From assembly GCA_001584585.1 (NCBI GenBank), contig LSYV01000045.1, positions 278,499 to 342,498 of the forward strand: a stretch of DNA of 64,000 nt. The letters are read 5' to 3'. Made by a program: the position numbers and the translations under genes. Of the stretch, positions 1 to 12,615 are shown piece after piece. Each line of letters starts with the position of its first letter. Within the stretch, counting starts at the first letter, position 1. This stretch comes from Gonium pectorale (taxonomy: Eukaryota; Chlorophyta; Chlorophyceae; Chlamydomonadales; Volvocaceae). The notes below the pieces were generated by a model. The model was not told the DNA's origin and searched no databases. It was given only the letters and a program-made list of their open reading frames with translations.

Positions 1-1326
1 GACGGCGACGGTCACGGGGACCGGGGGCCGGGAGGTGCTGCACATAGGGAGGTGCGGGAGGGAGGAAGTGTGTGTACGGGCGGGGGGGGGACCGCAGGCC
101 CAGTGCAGAATGCAGACGCGGGGCGGGGCGGGGTTCCGCCGTTCACTCTATCCCGGGCCTGACGCGGGAGGCACGTGTCGCAAGAGGGCTGCTGCGCCAC
201 CACCAAAACCGCGCCGTCGGGATCGAGTGGTGGGAATGTGGACAGCGGTCTGGGACCAGCAAGCAGGCAAGCAACCGAGCCAGGAAGGACCGTGAGATGC
301 TGTACATGGTGTGCGCAACTGTGTATGCGCTTGCGGACAGGCGCTGGTGCCATAGCGGACAGACGCGAACGACGCACACGCGATTTGAAAGGCGCTGGCG
401 TTGAGAGCGCGAACGCGCATGCTGTGTCGAGTGCGCTGCCGTGCGTTGAGCGTGGCAGCGCGGGACTGCGCGGCAAGGCGCCGGGTGAGGGCCGTGGACG
501 CATCTGCGCGTTGACGATCCGAGCGGCGTGCCCAAAAACTGCAGCAGAGCAGGCAGCTCTAGCAAGCAAGCAGCTCAGCCGGCCGCCCACGTAGCCCTGG
601 CGCCGACCCACATGCGCACCTGTGTGGGCGTCAAGCACGAGATGCTGTGTACTGCCGTCGCGTGGCACGCCGTCATCGGAGGGAGCTTCTTGGACAGCCA
701 CGCCCGTGTTGAAGTCCAAGAGCCCTCTCAAGTACTGCGCGCAACGGTTTGCAGTGGGGGGTGGATGGGGTTGAGAGACAGGCGTGGCAGAAGGATGGGT
801 TTGGAGCCACTGCGCGCTCCTGCAGACGCTCGTATGTGACCCCGACTTCAACATCTGCCCCCACATGAACCCAGCCGGCCCCCGCACCTCGCAGGACTTC
901 CGGAGTTCCCCAAGCGTGTGGCCTGTGACCTCGATTACCGAATCGCCTTCACCGCACAGCCGAAGCCTGACATGCCGAGACTCCATTCCGGCGATTGCGT
1001 TGCAGCGTGGCTGCGCTAAACCAGACCAGGCACGCCCTAACACAGCTGCCAGCCCATTCCGGGCACACCCGAAAATCCAGCTATGCGTTCAAAAGTTGAA
1101 GGTATATGCAACAAATGCATGAGGGGAGGCAGTAGAAGGGATGCTTCGATAACAACCGCCAGAGGGTGGATCGTAAATTCTGCGACAGCAGCAATGGATG
1201 CCTTCGCATAGAGCTTGACGTTATACTGTAGTATTGGGTCGTCGGGTGCAATTGCACGATTGCGTTCGGAAACCGTCGCGGCCTCGCCGCACCTCCAGTT
1301 GCTTACACGATACATTCAAAACAGCA
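1..1326. other. Gene-free stretch upstream of ARGLU1-like gene
   Basis: No exon with family similarity or phase-consistent splicing could be built here. A 343-codon open frame on the minus strand (12-1043) is compositionally unremarkable for GC-rich DNA and lacks recognisable domains. The last few hundred bases presumably hold the promoter and 5' UTR of the plus-strand gene starting at 1327, but I see no clear TATA element. Confidence 0.4.
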
Positions 1327-4300
1327 ATGGGACGCTCTAGGTCTCGGTCGCACAGCCCGAACAGGTGCGGTCCCTCGCGGCACACCGTCAGGTCGGCGAG
1401 CGCTCATCGATGCAAAACAAATGCAGGGATGCGCCGGAGCTCAAGAGGCCCGCATCCGAGAAGGTGGCAAAGGCTAACCGGTGAGACTGTTGGACCCGTC
1501 GCCTCGCAGCCAGCCCACCCGTGTCCCCAGCGCCTCCCCCGCCCACACACATATGCCCCATAGGACGTTATCTCGGCAGATATGCAACACTGCCTCCTGA
1601 ATCACTGGGCCCTCTTCCCCGTGCCGCCTCAACCCCCTCAACCATCAGGCGCTACCGAACTAAGGCTGCCGACAACACGGGGTAAGGCGTCCACGACGCT
1701 GCGCGCGGCCCCTGGATCCACGCGTGTGGTTGTGTGTCGATCGGGTTTATTAGTACAAAGCTTGAAAGGCCTGCCTGTCGTACTTGCGGCCCAGGGTGAA
1801 CCAGCTGCACTACTGCGGCCCTTCCCCCGGCCCCAGCGCTGGCCCTGGCCTGGGCATGCTTGCTGACGCTGCTGATGCCTCCCGCTCTCTGACGCCCCCC
1901 GCGCCCGCACACCACGCTGACTATCGTGCCCCCATTCCCCTTTCCTGCGCAAGCTCAGACGCGCACGCTCGGACTTTTCCACTGGGCGATTACCACGCCG
2001 CACCTACACCCGTGGCGCTCTAGCCCATTGTCTTACTTTCCTGTGCTCTGCATGCCCTCACGTGCTCACTCTGTCCTCCTTTCCGCACACTCCCCTCCCC
2101 ATGATCATCCCCCAGCCTTACAGCCACCGCTCTTGCGCGCCAACGGCAGCAACTGCTTGCCCTGGAGGAGGAGATCCTGGCCACCATTGAGGCCACGGTG
2201 GAGGCGCAGCTGGCGGAGAAGATTGGGTCGGAGGAAGTGCAGGTGAGGCAGCTGCAGAGCTGGCCAGCCTTGGGTGGGGGCCAAGAGCTTGGATAGCGTT
2301 GTGAATGGAGATGCCCAAAGTGCACGCCGTCCCGTCCCCATCCGGATGGCGGACCATGAAGGCGTTGAGGAACCCGTGGATGGGATTGGGGTAACGCAGA
2401 GATGGTAATGGGCAGAGGACATCGGTGGGTGGGGGTTTGCGTGGACGCAGTTGTGGGAAGCAGGGCCCGGGGGCGGCACCGGGGACAGGCAGGGATCGGT
2501 AATGCTAGGCGGGCAGGCCAGTCCGTACTGCCACGCCTCCGGCTCCATATGTTGGGTCGTCCTCAGCATGTGTAAGCGCTCATCTCTACGCCATGCCGCC
2601 CGTCGCCGCGTTTCCGAAAAGCAGATATACAATCCAGGGCCTGCTAGCCGGGCCTGAATCGATCCTATATATACTTTCATGTAGGGCGCTGCGGTTGGTT
2701 TCATGGCAAGCGTGCGCACATATAACTTATGAGCTTTCTGAAACGCGCTCCGTTCGCAGGCCCGCATCCAGGTCCGGCTGAAGGAGGAGCGGGCTAAGCT
2801 GGAGGCGCAGGTGGGGTAGGGCGTGCACACGGGGGGCTTTGTGGGCTGGGCTTTGAGCGGCGAGGAAGGATTGCATTGCGGGGCGCACAAGCAGCATAGA
2901 CCCCTGTGAAGATCATGGGAGGGAGGCTGGGTTGCAGCGCAGCACAGGGCATGGTAGCGACTGGGGCGGCGGGCGCGAATGTGGAGTGGGTGGAGCCGGC
3001 TGTGGCAGGTTCTTGGCCAGCGACCCGGGCACCGTTGGGTGCTTGCTTGGGCCCCAAGGTGACTCTTTAAGGGACGGCTACATGGACCGGCTGTTGCGGC
3101 AGCTGCTGCATGCGCCTGCGAGGTCGGGGGGCACAGGGATGCAGTGCATTGGCCCGAGCGTGTGGGCGGCTCCGCCCTTCCAATATGCTTCTTTTCGCGG
3201 GTGTCTCTTTCCTGTACTGCGCTGAGCTGCTCCCGTCGCCGGTGAGGTCCCACGTGCTGCCCTCCTAATCCCCGTACCCGCCCGCGTTGTGGCCCCTCGG
3301 GTCTGTAGGTGACGGCCCAGCTGGAGTCGGAGCGGCGGAGCCTTCTGGAGCGGAAGCGGCACGAGGCAGAGCAGGTGGGCGGAGTGGGAAGGGGCGAGGA
3401 GGGGAGGGGAGCTTGGGGTTCGGGGAGGTCTACTGCGTGGCAGGGCGATAAATTGGCAGGGCAACCGGTGGCAGGAGGCGGAGAAGGTGATGTTGGCTGT
3501 TGTCCGGCGCCGGGAGCATGGGGCACGTCGCACATGGCTGAACAGGCTCAAGGAGGGGCCAGGGCTGGTGGGCGCTTGGAGGCAGGTTGTAACGGCAAGT
3601 GGCGGCGGGGACCTTGCGGTGAGCGATATGGGGGACAGTTGCTGGTGGGAAAGATGAGCGCGCGGCTCCATGGCAAATGAGAAGGCAGCGGGCGGGAGAG
3701 GAGTGGGCGCCGCCGGGAGAGGAGGCCTGCGCTTGGCGATGGGGAGCGGGGGTTGCCCATGTCCTCCGCTGGGATGCTTGCTTACCTGAGGCCAGACGGG
3801 GGCGGCTTCAAGGATCGGAACTTTGTAGAGGCAGCCGGCCACGACGAATCCCCTCGGTGTTGTTATGTTGTCTTACAGCAGCGGTCTCCCGGCCCTCGCG
3901 CCCCGCCTCAGTTTCTCCTTGAACGCGACGGCCAGCCGGGCCGTCTCTCCCAAGGGTTGGGCAGGGAATTATGTTTCACTGGAACTCGGTCGCTTGTTGC
4001 CAGGGCCGCAAGGTATTCTGACCCCACACCCGTTTCTTCATGGCCTACGGTGCTGCTCTGCCTCTTACCCAACTGCCGGACTGGTTGTTTTAACTATTCC
4101 CCTCACAAAACAATCTCACCTCTCTGCTCAGGCTCGCAAGCGTCAGGAGGAATTGGACCGCATTCTGGAGGAGAACCGCCGCAAGGTGCGCGCTGCGGGG
4201 TCCGTACGGCCAAAAGGGGCGGAGCTGTCTGCGTGTCCGGCACCTAGTCCAGCACTGTGCAGGAGCCCATGCGCCGCAATCCCACCCTGCACAAGAATTG

Positions 4301-4467
4301 GCGCTTCGTCTTCACGCCCCGTCACCCCCCCCCTTCCGCACTTGTCCCGCCCGGATCGTCAGGTGGAGGACGCCCAACGCCGTGCGGCGGAGGAGCGCGC
4401 CCGCCGCGACGCGGAGTGGCAGGCGGAGCTCGAGTCGCGCGTCGCCCGCGGCCTCCGGCCCCAATGA
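1327..4467 (+). CDS. ARGLU1: ARGLU1-like (arginine and glutamate-rich 1) protein, 164 aa, 7 exons
   Basis: Exons are 1327-1364, 1427-1480, 2116-2242, 2760-2810, 3309-3374, 4132-4185 and 4363-4467; all introns are GT-AG and the phases join without a frame break. The protein opens with a short Arg/Ser segment (MGRSRSRSHSPN). From about residue 38 it becomes a continuous charged helix rich in Glu, Arg, Gln and Ala. The segment RQEELDRILEENRRK followed by VEDAQRRAAEE matches the most conserved block of animal and plant ARGLU1 (REELERILAENNRK...AEAQ). In vertebrates ARGLU1 is a nuclear protein that modulates alternative splicing and Mediator/nuclear-receptor transcription; the same nuclear role is inferred here. 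It is short compared with human ARGLU1 (273 aa): the RS domain is reduced and the animal C-terminal KLSFSLK-type tail is absent. Exons 2-3 are the least certain; exons 4-7 are firm. Confidence 0.82.
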
Positions 4468-6045
4468 AGTGGAGAGCCGGGGCCGTCCCATCACCCTGGG
4501 GCTGCTGGGTCTCGGCACAGCTCCCATCTTGTGACACGGGTGATCCACCACTCACACTCGGCTGCGCTGCTCCTGGCCGCGGGACTCGCCGCCACTCTTG
4601 GTCGCGAACGAGCTGCGGCCGCGCGGCACCGTGCTTGCCCGGCAACGCGCCTTTGGGAGGGGCCTAAATTTCTCCTCTTCCGGGCGCCCGCGGGCCCCTT
4701 CAGCGGCCCTGCAGCGTTGCCCCCATCTATGGGCGATGCGCATGGGCGCCCATGCGGGTCCGTGGCCAGAGCTCCAGCAGCAGCAGCCACACGGAGCGAT
4801 CGCCGCCTCGGCCGCGCACACCAGAGCGTAGCGGTGCGCCTCGCAGCAGCCGCTTGGCTGCATGATGATTGCTGAGTCGCCGCTACGCCGCCTGCGCCCC
4901 TCCGGAGTGCAGCAGCTGCGCGCCGCGGCTCACCCCTGAGCGGCGCCCGGTGCACCGCCACGCGCCCATGCCGCACCTGCCACGTGCAGTTCGGGGTCCG
5001 ATGCGCGGCAGGGCGCTCCGCTGCAGGGCTGCCGGCCGAAGCGCCCCCGCGAGAGCCCGCCGAAGCGTGGCTGAGTCCTCGCAGCCGCACCTGGATGTCA
5101 GCGAGCCCTGCAGCCCTCACCCTCCGAGCGTCAGCGGGGCAGCGTGCCAGTTGTGCACCGCACAAGGCAGGTACCCCAGGCTGCCCTGCAGTCCCCACCG
5201 GCTTCTGTGTCTTGGCCGCTCGCCGCTCCGTTGCCCTCGCGGCACAGTATTGCGGCAGCCAGCAACCTGCTCGCTCGTGTGCTCGCGGATACGCAGCACG
5301 CCCGCAGCAAGGCACAGCGCGCAGCGCCTCCTCTCACTCCTGAGTTGCGCAAGCCGGGTCTGATCCTCTGCACTCGTGTGGCGGCTTCGCCAAGCTCGCG
5401 TAGCGGAGCGCGTCACTAGCGGTGTGGAACCCTGGCCCTGGGAGCGGTTGGCGCAGCTGCGGAGTGGAGCGGCGAGACGGCATTGACTACTAGCCTACAG
5501 CGTGGACTCGCCATCCAGACACTCCGCCTACCAGGCATCGCCCAGGCGACCCTGCTACCCGACTGGGATCGAAGCTGGTATTGGTTGGGATTGGGCGCAC
5601 GAGGTCGGGTGTTGGCATCTGGATGGTCGTGTGCCGACGTGTGTTGACAGCGGCGGGTGGGCGCATACCAGGTGCCGTACATCAGGAGGAGTGCGGGCGC
5701 TCGAGGATGCCGAGTTTGTTTGCGGCTCCTGTCAAAATTGATTGCAGACGGGTCGCTACATACGCTGTGTTTAGGGTCTTGACGTATTGATTTTGGGGCG
5801 ACACAGGAGACAGGACCCGTCAGGGACGGGACGTCGAGGAGGACTGTGGGGGCAACTGTCTCTTGCGCTGCAGCTGCTTCAGCCGCTGCGCTAACTGAGC
5901 AATCAATAGCGCTTCAGCGCTGCTCCGCCTTGCCAGGTGACGCCCCGGGCCCGTTGACAGGGGCGTCCTCGCGCTGGTTCGTGTGGCCACCCGCTCCGCT
6001 GTCCTCGAACATCAGAGTGTCAAACGCCGCTTGCTTGCTGTTTGA
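4468..6045. other. 3' flank of ARGLU1-like gene and gene-poor spacer
   Basis: This GC-rich stretch contains only open frames that overlap each other antisense and show no family resemblance. It should include the 3' UTR of the upstream gene, but I found no TGTAA signal close to the stop. From about 5700 base composition drops and stop codons rise. That is consistent with eroded upstream portions of the LINE fragment that becomes recognisable at about 6050. Confidence 0.35.
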
Positions 6046-7262
6046 TTGCTCGTTCAAAAGAAAAGAGCGCTGCTCAGTACTGCACGCGCTCTCAGCGTAC
6101 CATCAGCGGCCGGCAGACGGGCTGTGTTCGCCCTGCTCACACGGCTGGATGCCGCCCACATCTGGGCTTCAGCCGTGCGAGTTGCCTGCTTCGAAGTGCA
6201 AGTTCGATCGGTGCTTTCGTACGGTTGCGAGCTTTGGGGACCTGACCAACTGTATGACTTGCTGCGCCTTGGGCCGCGTCGACGCAGGACCTCTAGGGAC
6301 TTGTTTGAGGAGGCTCGACTGCACCCGATGGTGCAATTGCAGAAGGACTTCCTGAAGCGTTGCGTGGGTGCTAAGTGTCCGTCAGTGCAGCTGCTGTTTC
6401 GGGAACTTGGCCAGTTGCCCCTGCACCATTTTTGGCTTCGTCAAGTGTGTGGGTTTTGGAATCGTTTAGTTGAAAGTGCGGACACGGTCTATCATTGCCA
6501 CTGTCTTTGTTGCGGATGTGAAGATGGCTTGCAGGAAGAGCTCTTCTGACTGTTGGGCTGCTAAAGTGATAGCCGTGTTATACGCTTTGGGCAATGAGTG
6601 GCCCGCGGTTACTCAACGGTCATATGAACGGTACGTGTCGCACAAGATTCGGTTGGATGAGCCATTGAAATCACTTGAAAAGCGGTTCTTTGAGCCCTGG
6701 CAGGTACATAACGTTCCTGTAGACCCAAGAACCTTTATGGGTGAAGGGGTCGGCACCAGTGAGGAGTGCTTCTTGCCTGTGGTATCAGTATGTCTCCTTG
6801 CCTTTACAGCAGGTACACGCTGTTGCCCATTTCCGGGTCTGTGCTTGGCCACTCGCTGTTTGCAGGGACACTCATCTGTCTCGGGAACAACGAGCTTGTC
6901 GCGTGTGCAAGTCTGGGATGTGTGAAGATCAATACCACGTTATTTTTGAGTGCAGTACTTATGAGTGCAGTACTTACGATAGGTACGCGATGAGTACGGA
7001 ATCTCGCGCGCTTGTCATAATATGATGCGGTTTTGGACTGACATTGACCCGTACAAGGTCGGTGCATTCCTTGCCTCAGTTGACAATATACGCAAAGGTG
7101 CCATGTTCTAAGTTGCGCTTGTCTTTTCGGGTTCTGGGCCCTACGGCTAACCAGAACTCTTAAGGGTGTTTTACCCTTTCCGCTATGGCGGGTCGGGAGC
7201 CAATCGGCTCGTGTGGCCTGCAACCCGTCTCTGAGGGAGCCTGTAATCTGTATCTGTATCAA
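6046..7262 (+). mobile_element. 5'-truncated, frameshifted non-LTR (LINE) retrotransposon remnant
   Basis: Three plus-strand frames together give the C-terminal part of a LINE ORF2 protein, downstream of the reverse transcriptase core. The first frame (to 6549) reads AVRVACFEVQVRSVLSYGCELWG, then FLKRCVGAKCPSVQLLFRELG and WLRQVCGFWNRLVE. This order is typical of the post-RT region of volvocine L1-type elements. A second frame continues at about 6540-6700 (RRFF/PWQ-type segment). A third (about 6780-6990) gives the Cys/His finger: AHFRVCAWPL, REQRACRVCKSGMCED, HVIFEC. A final block (7024-7111) reads MRFWTDIDPYKVGAFLASV and stops at TAA 7109-7111. A 3' UTR follows, ending in a TCTGTATCTGTATC-like tail near 7240-7262. 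The frame changes show it is dead. The RT active site and endonuclease are absent. Clade assignment within LINEs is uncertain. Confidence 0.75.
6945..6980 (+). repeat. Short tandem duplication inside the LINE remnant
   Basis: The word GAGTGCAGTACTTA(T/C) occurs twice in direct succession in the Cys/His-finger part of the retroelement. It duplicates the peptide ECSTY in the reading frame. It looks like a replication-slippage event after the element lost function. Confidence 0.6.
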
Positions 7263-9949
7263 ATACGCAGACCCAAAACTGTGCTTTGTGACCATTTAGC
7301 GACACACAGAAAGCAGGAACAGGGAGCCATCAGGGTGTCTTGGCTGGCGATGCCCTCGCTGCGGCTAGGCACCTCGGGGCTCGGGCTGACACATCTGCAG
7401 CTGAAGTGCGTTATAGCGCCGTCCAGCGGCTGTACGATACGGAGGGGCCTTGGTGTCCGCAGCCTCGACTCGCACAGTTCACCTTACATCAGTATAGGTA
7501 CCGGATGAATACTACACACGCAACATTCGTTTCCACTCGGGAAAGCCCCAGCGCCCGATCCCGATCCGCGGGCTCCCCTGGCACCCCACCTGTCAGCGGC
7601 CCAACGACCCACGCCAAGACGCTTCGGAAGCCTCCTCTTACGAGGCCCTTGCCAATCCTACCTACAGGAACAACATGGACGAGTAGTACCGACAACGGCG
7701 CGCACGCGTACCCCACGGGTCAAAGACCGCGGCGGCCACCGCCTGCCGGCGAGGGGCTGACAGCAGACGACGGCGTTCGTTCGGACTTCCATTGCCTCGT
7801 GCAAAAGTTCGAGGCCTCGTCCGCCGCTCCGCCCACGTATGCGTAAAGTTACCACGTTCGTTCGATTCGCCTATCGCCAGGTCGAGCCGCACTTAACGGA
7901 GGGTCGGGGCTACCCCGCCTTGACGAGTCGCCCATGCAACCTAACCGAGCTGTTAGGACGGCTACGACCATCCCTCTATATGAGCGTGGAGCCGGCCGGC
8001 CTCCATCATCCTTCCACTTCCACACCAGCCCCCACCGGAATAGAGACGGCTCGTCCGTGCACGCCCCGCTTCTGCCCCTCGGTCGCCTTGGCGTGTGGCT
8101 GACCGTGACGCAAGCTCGCAGCGTCCATCAGTTTGCGACCCGCGCACCTGATGGACACGGACGCTTCACGTGAACAATTCATGCGTAATGTAATACACAC
8201 GGCAACAGTCAACAACGGCAACGGACAACGGCGGCCCACAAGTTCTGGGCAGTAATGCAAGTAATGCAAACGGACCCGTGACGGGGAATCGGAGCGGCTC
8301 CTCTCGTCTCTCGGCCGCTGGTAGGAGGCGAGTCGCGCCCCTTTCCGCTCATATCGCAGCCGGCAAGCTACCGAACCCAATTCCGTAACTCAGGTTTTCT
8401 TTCCAAGCCAACCAAACAAAAATGCTCCCCGGAACTAGTATCAGGAAGTCCCAGGGTATCCCAACACACAGTACACGTAGGTGCCACCTTAACCCACAGG
8501 CATCAGTCCTGGGCGCCCCACACACGTACACGCACATTCGTACGACTGTTCACACACCCACACCACACAAACGCGCAACCAGAATCAGAAACGCACAAAA
8601 AAATGGCTAGTTGGCAAACCTCACCGCATACGGTGGATCAGAGGGCAAAGCGCCGCTACGAGCATGCAGCGCGCGGGACACAAACGACTCGACAGTGCGC
8701 ATGGCGGCAATGCTACGTCTCCGCCTCAATCCAGGCGCCGCTACGACTTCCCCTACTTGTCCAGTACCAAGTACGCGTACCCACCCTACTGTCAGCTTTA
8801 GAAAGCGTGTTGCCGTACGGCAACCATTGATTGCGCAGTACGTGCAGAAGTACTGCCGTTCAGCCGTGCCGACACGCGGAAACTCTGTCTGAGAAGGCAT
8901 CAGTTACCCCGACGCACCGCAACGTTGACTTAAGGAATTAGCGCGATGCCGCCTGGGTCCCTCTCTGCCTCCCCTCCCCTCGACTCTAATCGCCTCAGTC
9001 CACGACGCACGAATTCGACACCCCAAGGCCAAACACCAGTACGTGTCGTACTTCAGTACGGCAGACGACAGATTTGCACAACCCTCTGGCCGCGGTACCT
9101 AATCCCCGAGAACCCCAACAAACGCAACACCGCGGCCTCGGGAGTGCCCTTCGCCTCCTCATACGAAACAAACCTCACACACCTCAGCAACACAACAAGC
9201 AAACACACGTCTTGTGAACACCTGCAGTGCTTTTGTCGCGCCGACAAGCCGGCACAATACCGGGCTGTCTTGCGCCAGCCTCCTCGGGCACATATGTCGC
9301 GCTGACACGCAACCCACCGAACTACCGGCCAACCAAACCGAAGAACCGACAACCAACAACGGAAGGACTTGACGGCGTCAGCCATTGCACTCTGGAAAAC
9401 ATGGAGCGCAGGGACGGAGGTGCACAGGTACACAAACACCTCACCCGCGTAATGACACGTTCGCTTATGTTCGTGGTAGCGATGAAGGAAGGCCCGCAAA
9501 ATCATGGCATTGCCCAAGTTCCAGCAATTATACATGCCTCCCAGGTGCTGCGAAGACGCCACAGGCACCTTCCGCGTAGCAATATGGGTGCCGCGCACAG
9601 GCAGCGTGCTGACGTACTCCGCGCCGCCGTACTCTGTCGTGATAATGTCACGCTCTCCCCCGCGGCCCCGCTCTGATATGGTACAAGGTGTGAACGTACT
9701 GCACAGTGTCCGAGCGAGGATTGCGCACATGCCCATACGACCCTCCACTGCAACAAGCCTCGCGGTTACGACGCTGGCTGTTGTCCGAACACAAAACGCA
9801 ATCACAGGGTGCCCCAACGTGCTAACCGTGCACGATGTAAGCCAACGCAGCTCCAGCGCTGCCCCTGAAAAGGCCCCTGCCGTCAGTCGCCGAGATAGCC
9901 GCAGCGCTTAGCCACGGCTTCACCACAGCATAGATGCAAACTTGCCACC
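7263..9949. other. Gene-free stretch, lower GC, between the LINE and the next gene
   Basis: Composition is less GC-rich than the genes around it. Open frames up to 254 codons exist (minus 9053-9817), but none has a domain, codon bias like the neighbours, or splice sites that would extend it. The right part may be a long 3' UTR of the minus-strand gene ending at 9950; no clear minus-strand TGTAA was found close to its stop. I see no tRNA, no tandem array and no terminal inverted repeats. Confidence 0.35.
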
Positions 9950-12615
9950 TCATCTGCGGTCGCGCGGCTCCCGCGGGTCTCGCCCAAAGTGGAACGGAAC
10001 GCCGCCCTCGCTCGACCGCGACAACAGCGACCCCGCCGGCGCCGAGTCGAGCCGCAGTAGAGCCCGTGTGCCGCGACGGCAGCCGCCGCGCATGGTGCCC
10101 TCATACTGCGCGGCAGCGCCGCCGTTGGCTGCGCCGCTGGTGGGGGCTCCACCACGGGGGCTGTCGGGGCTGTACCCGGACGCGGAATGCGTGTGCAGTG
10201 GCGGGTTCAGAACGCCGTCGGCGTCGTGGCCCCTGGCGCAGTCAACGTCGATGCCGCCGCTTGCGGCGCTGCTGGCGGCGCTGCCGTCGGAGCTGCCGCG
10301 GCCGTCGGGCAGCGCGGCGGCGTGCAGCATCGCAGCTGCGAAGGGCTGGGACTCGGCGGCAAAAGGCCATGACGTGATGCGCGGCGCGGCGGCGGCGCGA
10401 GCTCCGCGCCCGGCGGCGGCGGCGCCAGGGGCGGGACCGCCGACGGCGACGCCGAGGAGCGTTGGGACGCCCGATGCCGCCTCAGCGGTTGCCGGCGGCG
10501 CAAGCGTGGGAAACACCAGCGCATCCCCCAACACCGCCATCGCCTCCGGTACCGTCGACGAATGACGTGAGGCGCCCGGCGTGTCGGGGCCTGCAGGGGG
10601 CGCACCACGAGAGGCAGCCATCGGCAGGGCTGGCAGCGCCAGCGGCGGCACGGTGATCTCAGCCAGCGCAGTCAGCGTGACGCCGGTGTCTAATGTGGCG
10701 CCGCCAGCTGGCGTTACAGAGAGGGAGGCCGTGCTAGTGCCGATGGCCGTGGGCCCGGCGGCGGCGGCCCCAAGAAGGCCTGGCAGCGACAGCGTCGCCG
10801 CCGTGGCGGCCGAGGCGGCCGCTGCGATCAGGCTGCTGACGTCAACGCCGGCACCGGCGGCTCCTGCCGCTGCCGCCGAAGCCCCGTGCGCGCGCGAAAG
10901 GCTGGCGTCGTAGGGCGCGCGGGGCGAAGCCGACAAGGGCCCGCTGAGTGCGCCGACGCTGCTGCGGCCTGCAGGAAACAGAACGATTGGAGACACGGAG
11001 AGCAGTGAGGCCGCGTGTGAGGGGAGGTTGAGGTGATGAGCCGAGTTCGGGCAGGTCGCAAGGGACGCTTTCGGCTGCGGGGTGCAGAAAGTGAGCGAGC
11101 AAGGCAGCTCAAACCCCGCATTGCCCACAAAACGCCACAACCCAGAACGATTGCTGACCCGTGGGTCACTCATAGAACCCGCATACTAAGTGGGTCGGGG
11201 CAACTGGGCCATCGCTCCGCGGGTTGCGCCAGTCGACCCACGGGTCTACATCAGCGCGCACCACCGCTTCTTGCACTGCCCTGTAACCACCGGAAACCAC
11301 ACGCTGCGGACTCTTTACCTTGTCGTTGCGGAAGCTCCGGGAGTGACGCGTGGTGAGGGTGGTGCTGAGCACCCCGGCCGCCTCGCTCGCTGCTGCCGCC
11401 CCCGCGCGATGGAACGCGGGCGCTGCCGCCGCGGGCCGCCTCCTCGGGCCATCGCCCGTTTCCAGGTCCCCACGTACCGCGTCCAAAGGGAGTGTCAACC
11501 AAGACCTCATCCTCCTGCTCCCGCTGCTGGGTGCCACCGCTGCCGCCGCCCCCGCCGGCGCCGCCGCCGTCCCTCCGGCTTTCCTCGCCTGCCAGCGCGA
11601 TGCCCGCCAGCGCGCCGCACAGGCCGGTGCCGTCGCTGCCGGCACTGCCGCTGCTAGCGGCGGCGGTGGCGCCGCTGCCGCGGCCAGTGCTGTCGTCGCC
11701 CTGTCCGCCGGCGCCGCTGCCGAGGCTGCCAAGACTGCCGAGGCTGCCGGCGGCGGCGGCGGCGCCGGCGCCACCAAAGCCAGCGGCTGTGGCGGCGATA
11801 AGGCTGCTGCTGCAAACGGCCGCCGTCAGCGGTGCGATCATGGCGGCGCGCGCAGCCCATGCGCGCGCAGCTGCGATTTGGGCCTCCCTGTCCTCGTCCT
11901 TGGCCGCTGCCCACCAACTGGTGGTTTGCTTCTCCACTGCCGGGGGGCCGCCGGGCTCAGAGCCTGGGGCGTTGGGCGCGACTGGGTAGGCGGCGCTGGC
12001 AGCGGACGAAACTGCGGCCGCCTCGCTCCCGTCAGAAGAGACTCCGCCTCGACCTGTGCCCGCGCCGCTGACGCTGCCGCTGCTGAGTTCGGGGGTGGAG
12101 AGTAGAGTTACGGAGGCGTCGGCTGGCGGGCCGGCTGCCGGCTGTTGCGGCGGCGTCTCTGGGCCGACGGGCAATGGTGGAAGCTCCGAAGCGCCTGACC
12201 CGACAGACTGCGACAGCTGCCGCGAGAGTAGAGAATATTGGCGGCGTGGGGACATTGCAGCAGCGCAGGGGCTGGTTGGACAGCCGCCGGGCTCAGCGGC
12301 TGTCGTGACGGTCCCCGGGGCAGGGGATGTCGGCGGTCTCGGAACGGCCGGGCGACCCGAGGCCGCCGCGATGCCCGGTCTCTGGACAGGGTTGGGCGCC
12401 AATGAATCTTTTGTCGCGACATGACCTGCCTCGGTATGCGCAGCGGCAGGTGTCGGCGAGCAGCGGTTGACAGCGGAGCTGGTCTGAGCATCGCTGATGG
12501 CGAATGGGCTTAGGCCTCCGGCTTGCATTGCCTGATACCTCCGCTGCCTCGCGACTTGCTGTGGGTCGTCGTCTCCCACATCAAGCCAGAAATCCAGGCT
12601 GCCCACGATCGGCAT
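9950..12615 (-). CDS. Hypothetical Ala/Ser/Gly/Pro-rich protein, 771 aa, 2 exons
   Basis: Exon 1 runs 12615-11319 and exon 2 10968-9950. The donor (CAAG then GTAAAG) and acceptor (TTTCCTGCAG) are good and the phase matches (1 nt + 2 nt), so one protein spans both. The start ATG at 12615 has A at -3. The only part with ordinary composition is the N-terminus (MPIVGSLDFWLDVGDDDPQQ, then ARQRRYQAMQAGG, about residues 1-35). The rest is low complexity, with Ala/Gly runs, an LGSLGSLGS repeat and Ser/Pro stretches, and is probably disordered. No signal peptide, membrane span or catalytic motif is visible. No function can be assigned. Such proteins are common in volvocine genomes. It could carry further 5' exons, but the strong ATG context argues against that. 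Confidence 0.65.

Noticed and set aside
12..1043. 343-codon minus-strand open frame
   Set aside because: No domain, no splice-compatible extension and composition typical of random open frames in GC-rich DNA; overlapping frames on plus are equally open.
4491..5315. 274-codon minus-strand open frame
   Set aside because: Low-complexity Ala/Arg composition, antisense to equally open plus frames, no conserved motif.
9053..9817. 254-codon minus-strand open frame
   Set aside because: Amino-acid composition is not gene-like (rich in Cys, Arg, His and Trp without pattern), no family resemblance, and it lies in low-GC gene-free sequence.
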